Shown here: piece after piece, positions 34,180-44,291 of the stretch
Layout: each line of letters opens with the position of its first letter
Numbering within the stretch: the first letter of the stretch is position 1
Assembly (NCBI RefSeq): GCF_000259505.1
Contig: NZ_AJMM01000006.1
Coordinates: forward strand, 62,001 to 126,000
Direction of reading: 5' to 3'
Length of the DNA stretch: 64,000 nt
Origin: Streptococcus sp. SK643
Lineage (GTDB): Bacteria > Bacillota > Bacilli > Lactobacillales > Streptococcaceae
Position numbers and translations under genes: made by a program
Notes under the pieces: model-generated
The model's database searches: none
The model's input: only the letters and a program-made list of their open reading frames with translations
What the model was told of the DNA's origin: nothing

Positions 34180-34542
34180 ATGGAGCTTGTATTACCAAAC
34201 AACTATGTTGCGATTGATGAAGAAGAGATGATGTATCTTGATGGGGGTGGTGTTGGTTGTAACTGGTGGAACAAACGTTATAATATTGCTGCAACTGCAG
34301 TTTATGGAGGGATGTCAGTATACCAGAGATATGCCATTAAAAAGTTAATTGCTAATCGTGGTATGATGAGCCGAGTCGTTAGAAGTGCTATAACAAGATA
34401 TATTGGTGGAGTTAGTATGGCAACTATTACTAATGCTCTTAATATTGCGGCTACTGTTGCTGAAGTATTCTCATTAGGAGGAGCCATTGCATATGGTTTA
34501 GATATCGTAGACGGTAAATTTGATGGATATTTATGGGGATAA
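34180..34542 (+). CDS. Double-glycine-leader bacteriocin-like precursor (120 aa)
   Basis: The N-terminus is an acidic leader (PNNYVAIDEEEMMYLDGG) ending in a double glycine, the cut site of peptidase-containing ABC exporters. The mature part of about 97 residues is basic at first (GVGCNWWNKRYN) and then amphipathic, with GGVSMATITNALNIAATVAE and SLGGAIAYGLD. This fits a large class II bacteriocin. The start ATG 34180 follows AAAAAAGGAGTATTTTG. No exporter is encoded nearby, so an ComAB- or BlpAB-like transporter elsewhere would be needed. Small membrane genes follow at once. Confidence 0.7.
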   Translation: MELVLPNNYVAIDEEEMMYLDGGGVGCNWWNKRYNIAATAVYGGMSVYQRYAIKKLIANRGMMSRVVRSAITRYIGGVSMATITNALNIAATVAEVFSLGGAIAYGLDIVDGKFDGYLWG

Positions 34543-34552
34543 AACTATAGCT

Positions 34553-34768
34553 ATGAAACATTTTTTTGCAGGAATTGGTGAGATTCATTTTTTGTTATTT
34601 TTATTATATCTAAGCATGTCTACTAGTCCAATTATTGGACTAGTGATTGGACATACTAAAATAAATCTAATAAATTCTATTATTATGGTTCTTGGTATGA
34701 TATTGACATTAATTTTGGTATTATCAAGAGTGTATAGAAAATATTTTTATAGAGACGATGATGACTAA
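34553..34768 (+). CDS. Small membrane protein, paralogue A (71 aa)
   Basis: It starts MKHFFAGIGEIHFL and has two hydrophobic segments (residues 12-35 and 42-60) and a charged tail RKYFYRDDDD. The first 32 bases are identical to the gene at 36791, so they are recent duplicates in at least that part. It starts 10 bases after the bacteriocin-like stop, without a good ribosome site, so translation is likely coupled. Immunity or accessory functions are possible, not shown. Confidence 0.6.
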   Translation: MKHFFAGIGEIHFLLFLLYLSMSTSPIIGLVIGHTKINLINSIIMVLGMILTLILVLSRVYRKYFYRDDDD

Positions 34769-34910
34769 AGTTTTTATCAATAAAGCAAGTTTTGCAACTT
34801 CTACTATTAATGGATTTGCAGCTTGGATGTCAATTGGTAATGCCATTACAACAATTTGGGCAAATAATGATATTAATCGCAGAGATCTAAACTTAAACGA
34901 CTTATGGTAA
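34761..34910 (+). CDS. Small peptide gene (49 aa)
   Basis: ATG 34761 overlaps the end of the preceding gene by 8 bases and runs 49 codons to TAA 34908-34910. The product begins MTKVFINKASFATSTINGFA and continues with a Gly/Ala/Ile-rich amphipathic stretch and a polar end (DINRRDLNLNDLW). It has no double-glycine leader. It could be a leaderless bacteriocin-like peptide or a partner of the precursor at 34180. Its tight overlap with the previous gene supports translation. Confidence 0.5.
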   Translation: MTKVFINKASFATSTINGFAAWMSIGNAITTIWANNDINRRDLNLNDLW

Positions 34911-34917
34911 TTGTAAA

Positions 34918-35121
34918 ATGGGTATGAAAATTGAAAAAATTTTTGTTATTGTATTTTTGGAATTTCTACTAATTTCCTCTGTAACTTTTTTAGCATATGA
35001 TCATGTTGGTGAGGAACTAAAGAAATTAATCATTATGATTAATTTAATATTTTTGCTTTTAACCCTAGCAATGATAGTTTATGCAAAATTAAAAAAAGAT
35101 AAGGGTGCTGTAAAATTATGA
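34918..35121 (+). CDS. Small membrane protein (67 aa)
   Basis: Two hydrophobic segments (IFVIVFLEFLLISSVTFLA and LIIMINLIFLLLTLAMIVYA) are separated by a short charged loop, with a basic tail KLKKDKG. It starts 8 bases after the 49-residue peptide and overlaps the next gene by 4 bases. The best start may be ATG 34918 or 34924. No family is recognised. Confidence 0.55.
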   Translation: MGMKIEKIFVIVFLEFLLISSVTFLAYDHVGEELKKLIIMINLIFLLLTLAMIVYAKLKKDKGAVKL

Positions 35122-36020
35122 TGCGTAAACTAATTATTTTCTTATTAATGCTCCCTTTTTTAGGTTTGTGGTTAGAGTCGCATGTCTTAGTGAATAACTT
35201 GCCACTGAATCTAGAAATTCCCCTTGATTTTATTATCAGTATGAGTCTTACTTTCTGTAGTTTAATTTTCTCAAAAATAGTTTTGGACCTACTATATGCA
35301 TTGAAAGATTTATACAAGAAAAGAGGCCTTATTACGATTTTTCCCTTTATTTTTATAAAAAGAAAAAAAGTTAATGTGAGATTCTCGCCCTATTTTTCAT
35401 TTCATCGTAAAAGTTTGTTGCCTGATGATTTGAAATCTAGAATTATATGGAGTTTTATTCTTGAAATAGTCATTATAGCAGCCTTTATTTTTAAAATGCC
35501 TTTCGTTCTAATTGTGCTTACTACAATATTTTTTTGGAATATAATGGATATCAACCATCTCGTTTTTAATAAGACGGAATTTCTTTTCAATCAAAATAAA
35601 TGGCAAAAAGAAGATTCGTTTGACAGGAATTTGACCAATACGTTAAAGGATAAAATACAAAAATCAGAGCTAAGTTATTCTGACTTAATGTGTATTCTGC
35701 TGTATGATGCGATTAACCAATTCACCTTTTTAACGGATAGCGAGATCTTTGAGGATATTTTGAAAAAAATCGAAGATTCTCAAAACACTCTTCTATGTAC
35801 AGGTCTTGCCGAGTTACTGCTGTATGAGATTTCTATTAGTGACAATAACAACTGGCAAGAAAAGGTTGATAAAATTAGAATACGGCTCATCAGAATCAAT
35901 CAATTAGATTTTTTCTATTATACAAGTCGGTTAAGGCAAAATTTTGATTTCTGTATGAATAGAGAATATGCCAAGATGAAGTCACGAAGGATATTGATTA
36001 GTAATGAGAAGATAATCTAG
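35118..36020 (+). CDS. Membrane protein with cytoplasmic C-terminal domain (300 aa)
   Basis: Four hydrophobic segments occupy the first 155 residues; the rest is a helical charged cytoplasmic domain with no recognised motif. It overlaps the upstream small membrane gene by 4 bases and ends the compact unit starting at the bacteriocin-like precursor. It could be an immunity or accessory export factor. Composition is very AT-rich. Confidence 0.6.
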   Translation: MMRKLIIFLLMLPFLGLWLESHVLVNNLPLNLEIPLDFIISMSLTFCSLIFSKIVLDLLYALKDLYKKRGLITIFPFIFIKRKKVNVRFSPYFSFHRKSLLPDDLKSRIIWSFILEIVIIAAFIFKMPFVLIVLTTIFFWNIMDINHLVFNKTEFLFNQNKWQKEDSFDRNLTNTLKDKIQKSELSYSDLMCILLYDAINQFTFLTDSEIFEDILKKIEDSQNTLLCTGLAELLLYEISISDNNNWQEKVDKIRIRLIRINQLDFFYYTSRLRQNFDFCMNREYAKMKSRRILISNEKII

Positions 36021-36237
36021 ATTCGTCTTGTAAGTTCAGTAAATGAAGTTATTTGAAGTAATTAAGTTTAAAAATTTGTTCATCTATAAAATATGATTAG
36101 GCAAAAAAGAGCCTCTTAGTTAGGTAATGAAGAGATGGTGTAACTTAATGGAGTATTATATCTATACAAGAGCTTGCTTTCTTTTGGAGAACTGTTACAG
36201 TAAACATAGCCACTGCTTATTTTATGGGGAATTAAAT

Positions 36238-36417
36238 ATGTTTAAACTAAGTGATAAAGTTAGACTAATATTTGCTCTTTTAGGGGTAAGTTTCATATTG
36301 GTTAGTATGTATCTTATACCTTTCATTAAAACTGAGAATAAATTTTGGGAAATACTTTTATTTATATTAGGTGTGTTGCTAATTGGAATTGCGTTACTAA
36401 ATCCCCCCAAAAATTAA
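36238..36417 (+). CDS. Small membrane protein (59 aa)
   Basis: Two hydrophobic segments (VRLIFALLGVSFILVSMYLI and ILLFILGVLLIGIALL) and an end reading NPPKN. The start ATG 36238 follows ATGGGGAATTAAAT; a longer in-frame form from 36127 would add a Cys-rich leader without a clear ribosome site. The 217 bp before it hold no other credible gene. Its role is unknown. Confidence 0.5.
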   Translation: MFKLSDKVRLIFALLGVSFILVSMYLIPFIKTENKFWEILLFILGVLLIGIALLNPPKN

Positions 36418-36529
36418 ATTTTAGAATGGTATTAGTGAGTAGGTAATCATTTATTGATTGGATTTTTTAATGCCATTGATGAATGGAATGAAAAATGTAA
36501 TAATGACTTAAGGATAGGATGATAGTATT

Positions 36530-36742
36530 ATGATGGTTGTTTTAATTTCAGTGCTTGTGGCATTTCTGTATTATGTAATTACAGAATATTTTAAGAATAA
36601 TTATATTGACTGTATACTATTTCTATCATTGCTGATTTCTCATTTGATATGGGATTACTATTTTTTGCCCATTGAAATCTTAGTGGCATTAAGTGGAGTA
36701 AATTTGCTGTCAAGATTTTTCAAAAAAAAGAGAAGTCAATAG
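36530..36742 (+). CDS. Small membrane protein (70 aa)
   Basis: About three hydrophobic stretches and a basic end (FFKKKRSQ). The start is at the ATGATG of 36530, after AAGGATAGGATGATAGTATT. No family is recognised. It may belong with the immunity-like membrane genes of this island. Confidence 0.5.
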   Translation: MMVVLISVLVAFLYYVITEYFKNNYIDCILFLSLLISHLIWDYYFLPIEILVALSGVNLLSRFFKKKRSQ

Positions 36743-36790
36743 ATTTGTTAGTGGATTATAAAGATGAAAGGTAAAATTGGGATATTTAAA

Positions 36791-36997
36791 ATGAAACATT
36801 TTTTTGCAGGAATTGGTGAGATAAGATTTATTAGTTATCTATTGTCTCTATGTGTAGGACTAGCCCCTCTTTTTCATATCTATGTAATAGGTTCTGAAAT
36901 GAACTTTGTGAAAATAGTATTATCTATTTTGGGAATTATATTTGTTTGTATTTTAACTATTGCTCGAATTTATAGGACTTTTTTCTATAAAGAATAG
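36791..36997 (+). CDS. Small membrane protein, paralogue B (68 aa)
   Basis: It begins MKHFFAGIGEIRF, the same eleven residues as the gene at 34553, and shares its layout: two membrane segments and an end reading ARIYRTFFYKE. The identical 32-base start shows duplication. Divergence after this point suggests selection for variety in the later part, as in immunity families; this is inferred. Confidence 0.6.
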   Translation: MKHFFAGIGEIRFISYLLSLCVGLAPLFHIYVIGSEMNFVKIVLSILGIIFVCILTIARIYRTFFYKE

Positions 36998-37050
36998 TTG
37001 GTCTTGAAATATATACTATGTAAGAGCTTGGCAGATTATCAGCCTCTTTC

Positions 37051-37079
37051 TTGTCTTCTCTAACCAAGCATGTTATAAT
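37051..37079 (+). promoter_or_regulatory. Strong promoter at the head of the mnmA leader
   Basis: -35 TTGTCT (37051-37056), a 17-bp spacer and extended -10 TGT-TATAAT (37071-37079). Transcription would start near 37086, about 340 bases before mnmA. Confidence 0.65.
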
Positions 37080-37093
37080 GAATACTGCTCAAG

Positions 37094-37131
37094 CGACCTT
37101 CAATCGTTAAGCACACACGACCTTCAATCGT
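37094..37131 (+). repeat. Direct repeat in the mnmA leader
   Basis: CGACCTTCAATCGT occurs at 37094-37107 and again at 37118-37131, a 24-bp period. It lies just after the predicted transcription start. Confidence 0.75.
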
Positions 37132-37135
37132 GAAC

Positions 37136-37346
37136 TAGTCATTTCGTTTATCTTTTATTACGTCGTTAACTCGAAATGAGATACAAGCAGAACTTGTCTT
37201 ATTTATAACCTCAATCAGTCTCCCAGACTGATTGAGCGAACTCAAGTTATGCCTGCGACTCGTTGCCTATCATATTTTCATTTTAAGATGATAGGCTAAA
37301 ATGGTCTCCCAGACCATTTTACTACTAAAAGCAAACGAAATGACTA
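37136..37346. repeat. 211-bp MITE-like element with 14-bp inverted ends and tandem hairpins
   Basis: TAGTCATTTCGTTT (37136-37149) is the exact inverse of 37333-37346. Inside are perfect hairpins: 37211-37235 (11-bp stem, loop CCC), 37265-37296 (9-bp stem GCCTATCAT / ATGATAGGC), 37297-37321 (11-bp stem, loop CCC), and a short one at about 37181-37194. The first and third share the tip GTCT-CCC-AGAC while their lower stems differ. It codes for nothing and lies inside the mnmA leader. Confidence 0.75.
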
Positions 37347-37357
37347 TACTCAAATAA

Positions 37358-38548
<1,191 letters not shown>

Positions 38549-38549
38549 A

Positions 38550-38577
38550 TTGACAAATTTTCTCAATTTGCTACAAT
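38550..38577 (+). promoter_or_regulatory. Promoter upstream of the NUDIX gene
   Basis: Perfect -35 TTGACA (38550-38555), a 16-bp spacer, and -10 TACAAT (38572-38577), just after the mnmA stop. Confidence 0.65.
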
Positions 38578-38688
38578 AATAAAAGCAATAGAAATGATGG
38601 TCAAAGCTCATGGATGTTGCAGGCTTTTTTGTCCTGCACTTCTTTGGAGTTTTGACTGTTTTTGTGTCGTTTAAGGGAAAGGACAAGA

Positions 38689-39144
38689 ATGACTCAGCAA
38701 GACTTTCGGACAAAAGTAGGAAATATAGTTTTTGGTGTTCGGGCGACAGCTTTGATTATCCAAAATCGCAAGCTCCTAGTTACCAAAGATAAGGGTAAAT
38801 ATTATACTATTGGTGGTGCGATTCAAGTCAATGAAAGCACGGAAGAAGCGGTAGTCCGTGAAGTGAGGGAAGAACTGGGTGTCAAAGCTCAAGCTGGGCA
38901 ACTAGCTTTTGTGGTTGAAAATCGTTTTGAACAGGACGGTATTTCCTATCACAACGTTGAGTTTCATTATCTGGTGGACTTGCTTGAGGATGCCCCATTG
39001 ACCATGCAGGAAGATAAGAAAAGGCAGCCCTGTGAGTGGATTGACTTGGATAAGCTCCAGAATATCCAGCTAGTTCCAGCCTTTCTAAAAACAGCCCTAC
39101 CAGATTGGGACGGCCAACTAAGACACATCCATCTTGAGGAATAG
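38689..39144 (+). CDS. NUDIX hydrolase (151 aa)
   Basis: The Nudix box GGAIQVNESTEEAVVREVRE-ELGV is complete (about residues 43-66). It hydrolyses a nucleoside diphosphate-linked compound; the substrate cannot be told. The start ATG 38689 follows AAGGGAAAGGACAAGA. It lies 9 bp before mnmG and probably shares its transcript. Confidence 0.88.
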   Translation: MTQQDFRTKVGNIVFGVRATALIIQNRKLLVTKDKGKYYTIGGAIQVNESTEEAVVREVREELGVKAQAGQLAFVVENRFEQDGISYHNVEFHYLVDLLEDAPLTMQEDKKRQPCEWIDLDKLQNIQLVPAFLKTALPDWDGQLRHIHLEE

Positions 39145-39153
39145 GAGAGAAAC

Positions 39154-41067
39154 ATGACTTATAATTTTACTGAAGAATACGATATTATTGTAATCGGTGC
39201 GGGACACGCTGGGGTAGAAGCATCCCTAGCTGCTAGTCGTATGGGTTGTAAGGTCTTGCTTGCGACTATCAACATTGAAATGCTGGCTTTCATGCCTTGT
39301 AACCCCTCTATCGGTGGTTCTGCCAAAGGGATCGTTGTGCGTGAAGTTGATGCCCTCGGTGGCGAGATGGCCAAAACCATTGACAAGACTTACATCCAGA
39401 TGAAGATGCTTAACACAGGGAAGGGGCCAGCTGTCCGTGCCCTTCGTGCGCAGGCTGACAAGGAGCTTTACTCTAAGGAAATGCGCAAGACAGTTGAAAA
39501 TCAAGAAAATCTGACCCTTCGTCAAACCATGATTGATGAGATTTTGGTGGAATACGGCAAGGTTGTCGGTGTCCGTACAGCAACCCATCAAGAGTATGCT
39601 GCAAAGGCTGTTATTGTAACGACAGGGACAGCCCTCCGTGGGGAAATTATCATCGGAGACCTCAAGTACTCATCAGGCCCCAATCACAGCCTAGCTTCTA
39701 TTAACCTTGCTGACAATCTCAAGGAATTGGGCTTCGAAATTGGTCGTTTCAAGACAGGAACTCCTCCACGTGTCAAGGCTTCTTCTATCAACTACGATGT
39801 GACAGAGATTCAGCCAGGAGATGAAGCACCAAACCATTTTTCTTATACCTCGCGTGATGAGGACTATGTCAAAGACCAAGTGCCATGCTGGTTGACCTAC
39901 ACCAATGTTACCAGTCATGAGATTATCCAAAACAACCTCCACCGTGCGCCTATGTTTACAGGTGTGGTCAAGGGAGTGGGGCCTCGTTACTGTCCATCAA
40001 TTGAAGACAAGATTGTGCGCTTTGCGGACAAGGAACGCCACCAACTCTTCCTTGAGCCAGAGGGGCGCAATACTGAGGAAGTCTATGTTCAAGGACTTTC
40101 AACCAGTCTGCCTGAGGATGTCCAGCGTGACTTGGTTCATTCTATCAAAGGGTTGGAAAATGCAGAGATGATGCGAACAGGCTATGCCATCGAGTATGAC
40201 ATGGTCTTGCCTCATCAGTTGCGTGCGACTCTGGAAACCAAGAAAATCTCAGGTCTTTTCACTGCTGGTCAGACAAATGGAACGTCAGGTTACGAAGAGG
40301 CAGCAGGTCAAGGGATTATCGCGGGTATCAATGCGGCTCTGAAAGTCCAAGGCAAGCCTGAGTTGATTTTGAAGCGCAGTGACGGTTATATCGGCGTGAT
40401 GATTGATGACTTGGTGACCAAGGGAACCATTGAACCTTATCGCCTTTTGACCAGTCGTGCTGAATACCGTCTCATTCTCCGTCATGACAATGCCGATATG
40501 CGTTTGACAGAGATGGGACGCGAGATTGGACTTGTGGATGATGAACGCTGGGCTCGTTTTGAAATCAAGAAAAATCAATTTGACAATGAGATGAAGCGCC
40601 TAGACAGCATCAAACTCAAGCCAGTCAAGGAAACCAATGCCAAGGTTGAGGAGATGGGTTTCAAGCCTTTGACAGATGCAGTGACAGCCAAGGAATTCCT
40701 TCGCCGTCCAGAAGTTTCTTATCAAGATGTGGTGGCCTTCATCGGACCGGCTACAGAGGACTTGGATGACAAGATTATCGAATTGATTGAAACAGAAATC
40801 AAGTACGAGGGTTACATCTCAAAAGCTATGGATCAAGTGGCTAAGATGAAACGGATGGAAGAAAAACGTATTCCAGCCAATATTGATTGGGATGATATTG
40901 ATTCTATCGCTACAGAAGCCCGTCAGAAATTCAAACTCATTAATCCAGAAACTATTGGTCAGGCTAGTCGTATTTCTGGAGTAAACCCAGCAGATATTTC
41001 TATTTTGATGGTGTATCTGGAAGGTAAAAATCGTAGTATTTCTAAAAATCAAGAAAAGAAAGCATAA
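39154..41067 (+). CDS. mnmG: tRNA U34 carboxymethylaminomethyl enzyme MnmG (GidA)
   Basis: This 637-residue FAD enzyme has the N-terminal dinucleotide site [20 protein letters not shown] and GidA signatures GPKYC-like [15 protein letters not shown] and [21 protein letters not shown]. With MnmE it installs the cmnm5 group on U34. The C-terminal helical domain docks MnmE. The start follows GAATAGGAGAGAAAC. A terminator shared with rnjA follows. Confidence 0.97.
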   Translation: MTYNFTEEYDIIVIGAGHAGVEASLAASRMGCKVLLATINIEMLAFMPCNPSIGGSAKGIVVREVDALGGEMAKTIDKTYIQMKMLNTGKGPAVRALRAQADKELYSKEMRKTVENQENLTLRQTMIDEILVEYGKVVGVRTATHQEYAAKAVIVTTGTALRGEIIIGDLKYSSGPNHSLASINLADNLKELGFEIGRFKTGTPPRVKASSINYDVTEIQPGDEAPNHFSYTSRDEDYVKDQVPCWLTYTNVTSHEIIQNNLHRAPMFTGVVKGVGPRYCPSIEDKIVRFADKERHQLFLEPEGRNTEEVYVQGLSTSLPEDVQRDLVHSIKGLENAEMMRTGYAIEYDMVLPHQLRATLETKKISGLFTAGQTNGTSGYEEAAGQGIIAGINAALKVQGKPELILKRSDGYIGVMIDDLVTKGTIEPYRLLTSRAEYRLILRHDNADMRLTEMGREIGLVDDERWARFEIKKNQFDNEMKRLDSIKLKPVKETNAKVEEMGFKPLTDAVTAKEFLRRPEVSYQDVVAFIGPATEDLDDKIIELIETEIKYEGYISKAMDQVAKMKRMEEKRIPANIDWDDIDSIATEARQKFKLINPETIGQASRISGVNPADISILMVYLEGKNRSISKNQEKKA

Positions 41068-41073
41068 AGAAAA

Positions 41074-41099
41074 ACAGCTCCGAATGTCGGGGCTGTTTT
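41074..41099. terminator. Terminator between mnmG and rnjA
   Basis: ACAGCTCC and GGGGCTGT stem followed by TTTTG. The genes converge here, so it may serve both. Confidence 0.75.
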
Positions 41100-41105
41100 G
41101 TTGAC

Positions 41106-42785
41106 TTATTCTTCATCTGGTGTGAGGATCATCGGGATGATAATCGGTTCACGTTCTGTATTTTCATAAAGGAAGGGGCGAATAGCGTTGACAATGGCAC
41201 CATTGACAGACTGTACGCTAGCATCCTTGTTTTTCAGTGCGATACGAATAGCATTGAAGAGGATACGTTGACTTTGACGAATCAAGTCACCAGACTCACG
41301 CATGTAAACAAAACCTCGGCTGAGGATGTCTGGGCCAGACAGAATCATCTGTGATTTGAAGTCAACAGTTGCGACTGCAAGAACGACACCATCTTCAGAC
41401 AAATCTCTACGGTCTTTAAGAACAGCAGCACCGATTTCACCGATACGGTTACCGTCGACATAGATATCTTGGGCATTGAATTGGCCTGCGATACGAGCAG
41501 AATCTGCAGTAAGGGCAAGCACATCGCCATTACTCATAATAAAGATATTGTCCTTTTCAACACCAGTATCCACTGCTAGTCCAGCGTGGACTTTTTGCAT
41601 GCGATATTCACCGTGGACAGGCATGAAGTACTTAGGTTTAATCAAGCGGAGCATAAGTTTTTGCTCTTGCTGACCACCGTGTCCAGATGTATGGATATTG
41701 TTGACTTTACCGTGGATAACTTCAACACCAGCTTCAGAAATGATGTTAATCAGCTTGTTGACGCTAGTAGTGTTTCCAGGGATTGGACTAGAAGAGAAGA
41801 TAACGGTATCACCGGGTTGTAGTTGTACCTGACGGTGCGTTCCGTTTGCGATACGAGAGAGAGCTGCCATAGGCTCACCTTGACTACCTGTACAGAGAAT
41901 AAGAACATCGCCTGCAGGATAATCTTTGATTTCATTTGGCTCGATAAAGGTTCCTTTAGGAGCTTTGATGTAGCCAAGGTCGATTCCGTTGACAATGGCC
42001 TTTTCCATAGAACGACCAAAGACAGCGATCTTGCGCCCAGTCTTAACAGCGGCTTCTGTTGCTTGTTGAAGACGGAAGATATTTGAGGCAAAGGATGCAA
42101 AAATAATACGTCCTTCAATGCCTTGGATAATCTTCATGATGGACTGGCCAACGACTTTTTCAGAGTTGGTAAAGGTTGGAACTTCTGCATTTGTCGAGTC
42201 AGACAGGAGACAGAGCACGCCTTCTTCACCAAGAGCTGCCATACGGTGCAAGTCTGCTGGTTCACCAACTGGTGTAAAGTCAAACTTGAAGTCACCCGTA
42301 CAGACGATTTTTCCTTGAGGAGTATGAATGACAATCCCCAAAGGCTCTGGAATAGAGTGAGTCGTTCTAAAGAAAGTTGCCTTGAGATTTTTAAAGGTCA
42401 ACTCAGTGTTGTGGTTGATTTCGTAAAGTTTGGCGTTGCGCAAGAGGCCGTGTTCTTCGAGTTTCCCACGGATCAAAGCCAAGGCAAGCGGTCCAGCATA
42501 GATTGGGACATTTGCTTGCTTGAGTAGGAATGGAATTCCACCGATGTGGTCCTCGTGTCCGTGTGTAATCAAAACAGCCTTGACGCGGTCGATATTGTCC
42601 ACGATGTAAGAGTAATCAGGAATGACATAGTCGATACCCAGCAAGTCATCTTCTGGGAATTTAATCCCAGCATCGACGATGATAATCTCGTCTTGGTATT
42701 CAATTCCGTAAGTGTTTTTCCCGATTTCTCCCAGACCACCGATGGCAAAAACGCCGACTTCTTCTGGTTTAAGAGTGTAGGCCAT
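41106..42785 (-). CDS. rnjA: Ribonuclease J1
   Basis: This 559-residue metallo-beta-lactamase/beta-CASP nuclease has the zinc motif [14 protein letters not shown] near residue 75, [11 protein letters not shown] and the C-terminal MPVHGEYRM and [11 protein letters not shown]. RNase J1 has 5'-exo and endonuclease activity in mRNA decay and rRNA maturation. It is encoded 1 base after rpoY, the conserved rpoY-rnjA pair of Firmicutes. Confidence 0.95.
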   Translation of the reverse strand: MAYTLKPEEVGVFAIGGLGEIGKNTYGIEYQDEIIIVDAGIKFPEDDLLGIDYVIPDYSYIVDNIDRVKAVLITHGHEDHIGGIPFLLKQANVPIYAGPLALALIRGKLEEHGLLRNAKLYEINHNTELTFKNLKATFFRTTHSIPEPLGIVIHTPQGKIVCTGDFKFDFTPVGEPADLHRMAALGEEGVLCLLSDSTNAEVPTFTNSEKVVGQSIMKIIQGIEGRIIFASFASNIFRLQQATEAAVKTGRKIAVFGRSMEKAIVNGIDLGYIKAPKGTFIEPNEIKDYPAGDVLILCTGSQGEPMAALSRIANGTHRQVQLQPGDTVIFSSSPIPGNTTSVNKLINIISEAGVEVIHGKVNNIHTSGHGGQQEQKLMLRLIKPKYFMPVHGEYRMQKVHAGLAVDTGVEKDNIFIMSNGDVLALTADSARIAGQFNAQDIYVDGNRIGEIGAAVLKDRRDLSEDGVVLAVATVDFKSQMILSGPDILSRGFVYMRESGDLIRQSQRILFNAIRIALKNKDASVQSVNGAIVNAIRPFLYENTEREPIIIPMILTPDEE

Positions 42786-42786
42786 A

Positions 42787-43020
42787 TTAGAACTCCGTGA
42801 TTTTGAAGGCGCCAGTTTCTTTTTCGTAATCTAGCAATTTGTCAGATAAGAGTTCAATAAATTCGATGTTGTACTCTGGACGATTTTCTTCGACAAGTTG
42901 GCGAGCAGCGATACGTCCCTCAAGTTCTGAGCTGGCATCGATGTCTAGGTAAAGTGATCGTGTTGTTTCACGACGTGGGCTACGTTCTTTTGTTTCTTGA
43001 TAAAAAACTTTGTAAATCAT
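42787..43020 (-). CDS. rpoY: RNA polymerase epsilon subunit RpoY
   Basis: This 77-residue acidic protein is of the DUF1447/RpoY family ([18 protein letters not shown]). It binds RNA polymerase. The start at 43020 follows AAATAGAAAGGAACGAT; a longer frame to 43056 lacks such a site. It overlaps the transcription unit of rnjA. Confidence 0.93.
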   Translation of the reverse strand: MIYKVFYQETKERSPRRETTRSLYLDIDASSELEGRIAARQLVEENRPEYNIEFIELLSDKLLDYEKETGAFKITEF

Positions 43021-43291
43021 ATCGTTCCTTTCTATTTGTAGGTCAGTGTATTCCAAACTTTCAGCAGAGATTTGCTTGATTTCATTCCATTTTGCGTCTA
43101 GATTGACCTTGATTCGTTACAATTATTTCAATTATACCATAAAATGAAAAATTAGTAAAAAACGGGAACGAGAAAGTCTTTTGAAACCAAGTAAGCGCTG
43201 CTAGCAAAAGAAAAATGTGCTTTTCTATAATGATAGAAAAGGGGATAAGATACGAAACATTCTTAATACTTTTCATCAAGGAGGTTCGATT

Positions 43292-43576
43292 ATGAATGGT
43301 CTGTTTATTTTTGCCATCGGAGTTCGCTTGGCGACGTTTATGATTTTTGTTGCCTGTGTTTACCGAGGAAATGTTTTATTTACTCGACTAGAGGGACGGA
43401 AAACCAAACTTTTCTGGAAGATTAGTTTTGTGACTCTCTATTCTCTTTTTCCTCCGTGTAACCTATGTAGTTTGGTTGGTATTTTACTTTGGTTTAAATG
43501 CATATATGCCCTGCTTATGCTGGGGCATTTTGTTTGGGATAAAGAAAATTCCCATGTGCCAGCTTTTGTAGTATAA
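43292..43576 (+). CDS. Small membrane protein whose 3' end crosses a terminator (94 aa)
   Basis: This 94-residue protein has hydrophobic segments at 4-22, 42-52 and 58-76 and a CxxC (PPCNLCS) motif. The start follows AAGGAGGTTCGATT. The last 25 codons run through a hairpin with terminator features (43505-43532) and into the tsaB promoter, so the true end may once have been earlier. No family is recognised. Confidence 0.55.
   Translation: MNGLFIFAIGVRLATFMIFVACVYRGNVLFTRLEGRKTKLFWKISFVTLYSLFPPCNLCSLVGILLWFKCIYALLMLGHFVWDKENSHVPAFVV
43505..43532 (+). terminator. Terminator inside the 3' end of the small membrane gene
   Basis: ATGCCC pairs with GGGGCAT over a loop of about 10 bases, followed by TTTGTTT. 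Confidence 0.55.
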
Positions 43577-43607
43577 TAGTAAGCAGACAAAAAGATAGGA
43601 ATGTGTT

Positions 43608-44291
43608 ATGAAAGTATTAGCTTTTGATACGTCCAGCAAAGCTCTTTCTCTCGCTATTTTAGAGGACAAGCAGGTTCTTGCTGAGACGACTATTAATATT
43701 AAGAAGAATCACAGTATTACCCTCATGCCTGCCATCGATTTTTTAATGGCAAGTTTGGATTGGACGCCCAAGGATTTGGACCGAATCGTGGTAGCGGAAG
43801 GGCCGGGTAGCTACACAGGCTTACGAATTGCGGTAGCAACTGCTAAGACCTTGGCTCATACTCTGAACATTGAGTTAGTTGGTATGTCTAGCCTCTTGGC
43901 TTTAGTGCCAAGTCAGCAAGAAGGACTGGTTGTTCCTGTCATGGATGCTCGTCGTAACAATGTTTACGCAGGATTTTATGAAAATGCTAAATTTGTCATG
44001 CCAGAAGCACATCTATCTTTTGAAGAGGTATTAGAAAAAGTCAAGGGTGCTAGTCAGGTTACCTTTGTTGGAGAAGTCGTCCCCTTTGTGGAGCAGATTC
44101 AAGAACATTTACCTCATGCCAACTACCAAGAAACCTTGCCAAATGCAGCCAATCTTGCTCTTTTGGCTTGGGATAAGGAAGCAGACTCTTTGCATGATTT
44201 TGTGCCAAATTACCTCAAGCGTGTTGAGGCTGAGGAAAACTGGCTCAAGAACCACACCGAATCTGGCGAGTCTTACATTAAACGCCTATGA
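43608..44291 (+). CDS. tsaB: tRNA t6A biosynthesis protein TsaB
   Basis: This 227-residue ASKHA-fold protein starts MKVLAFDTSSKALSLAIL, with VAEGPGSYTGLRIAVATAK. It lacks the HxxxH metal site of TsaD and acts as its non-catalytic partner in t6A37 formation. TATAAT lies at 43572-43577. It overlaps rimI by 4 bases, in the common tsaB-rimI-tsaD operon. Confidence 0.95.
   Translation: MKVLAFDTSSKALSLAILEDKQVLAETTINIKKNHSITLMPAIDFLMASLDWTPKDLDRIVVAEGPGSYTGLRIAVATAKTLAHTLNIELVGMSSLLALVPSQQEGLVVPVMDARRNNVYAGFYENAKFVMPEAHLSFEEVLEKVKGASQVTFVGEVVPFVEQIQEHLPHANYQETLPNAANLALLAWDKEADSLHDFVPNYLKRVEAEENWLKNHTESGESYIKRL

Noticed and set aside
36127..36237. N-terminal extension of the small membrane protein at 36238
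   Set aside because: It would be Cys-rich and unlike a signal or membrane part, and the ribosome site supports 36238.
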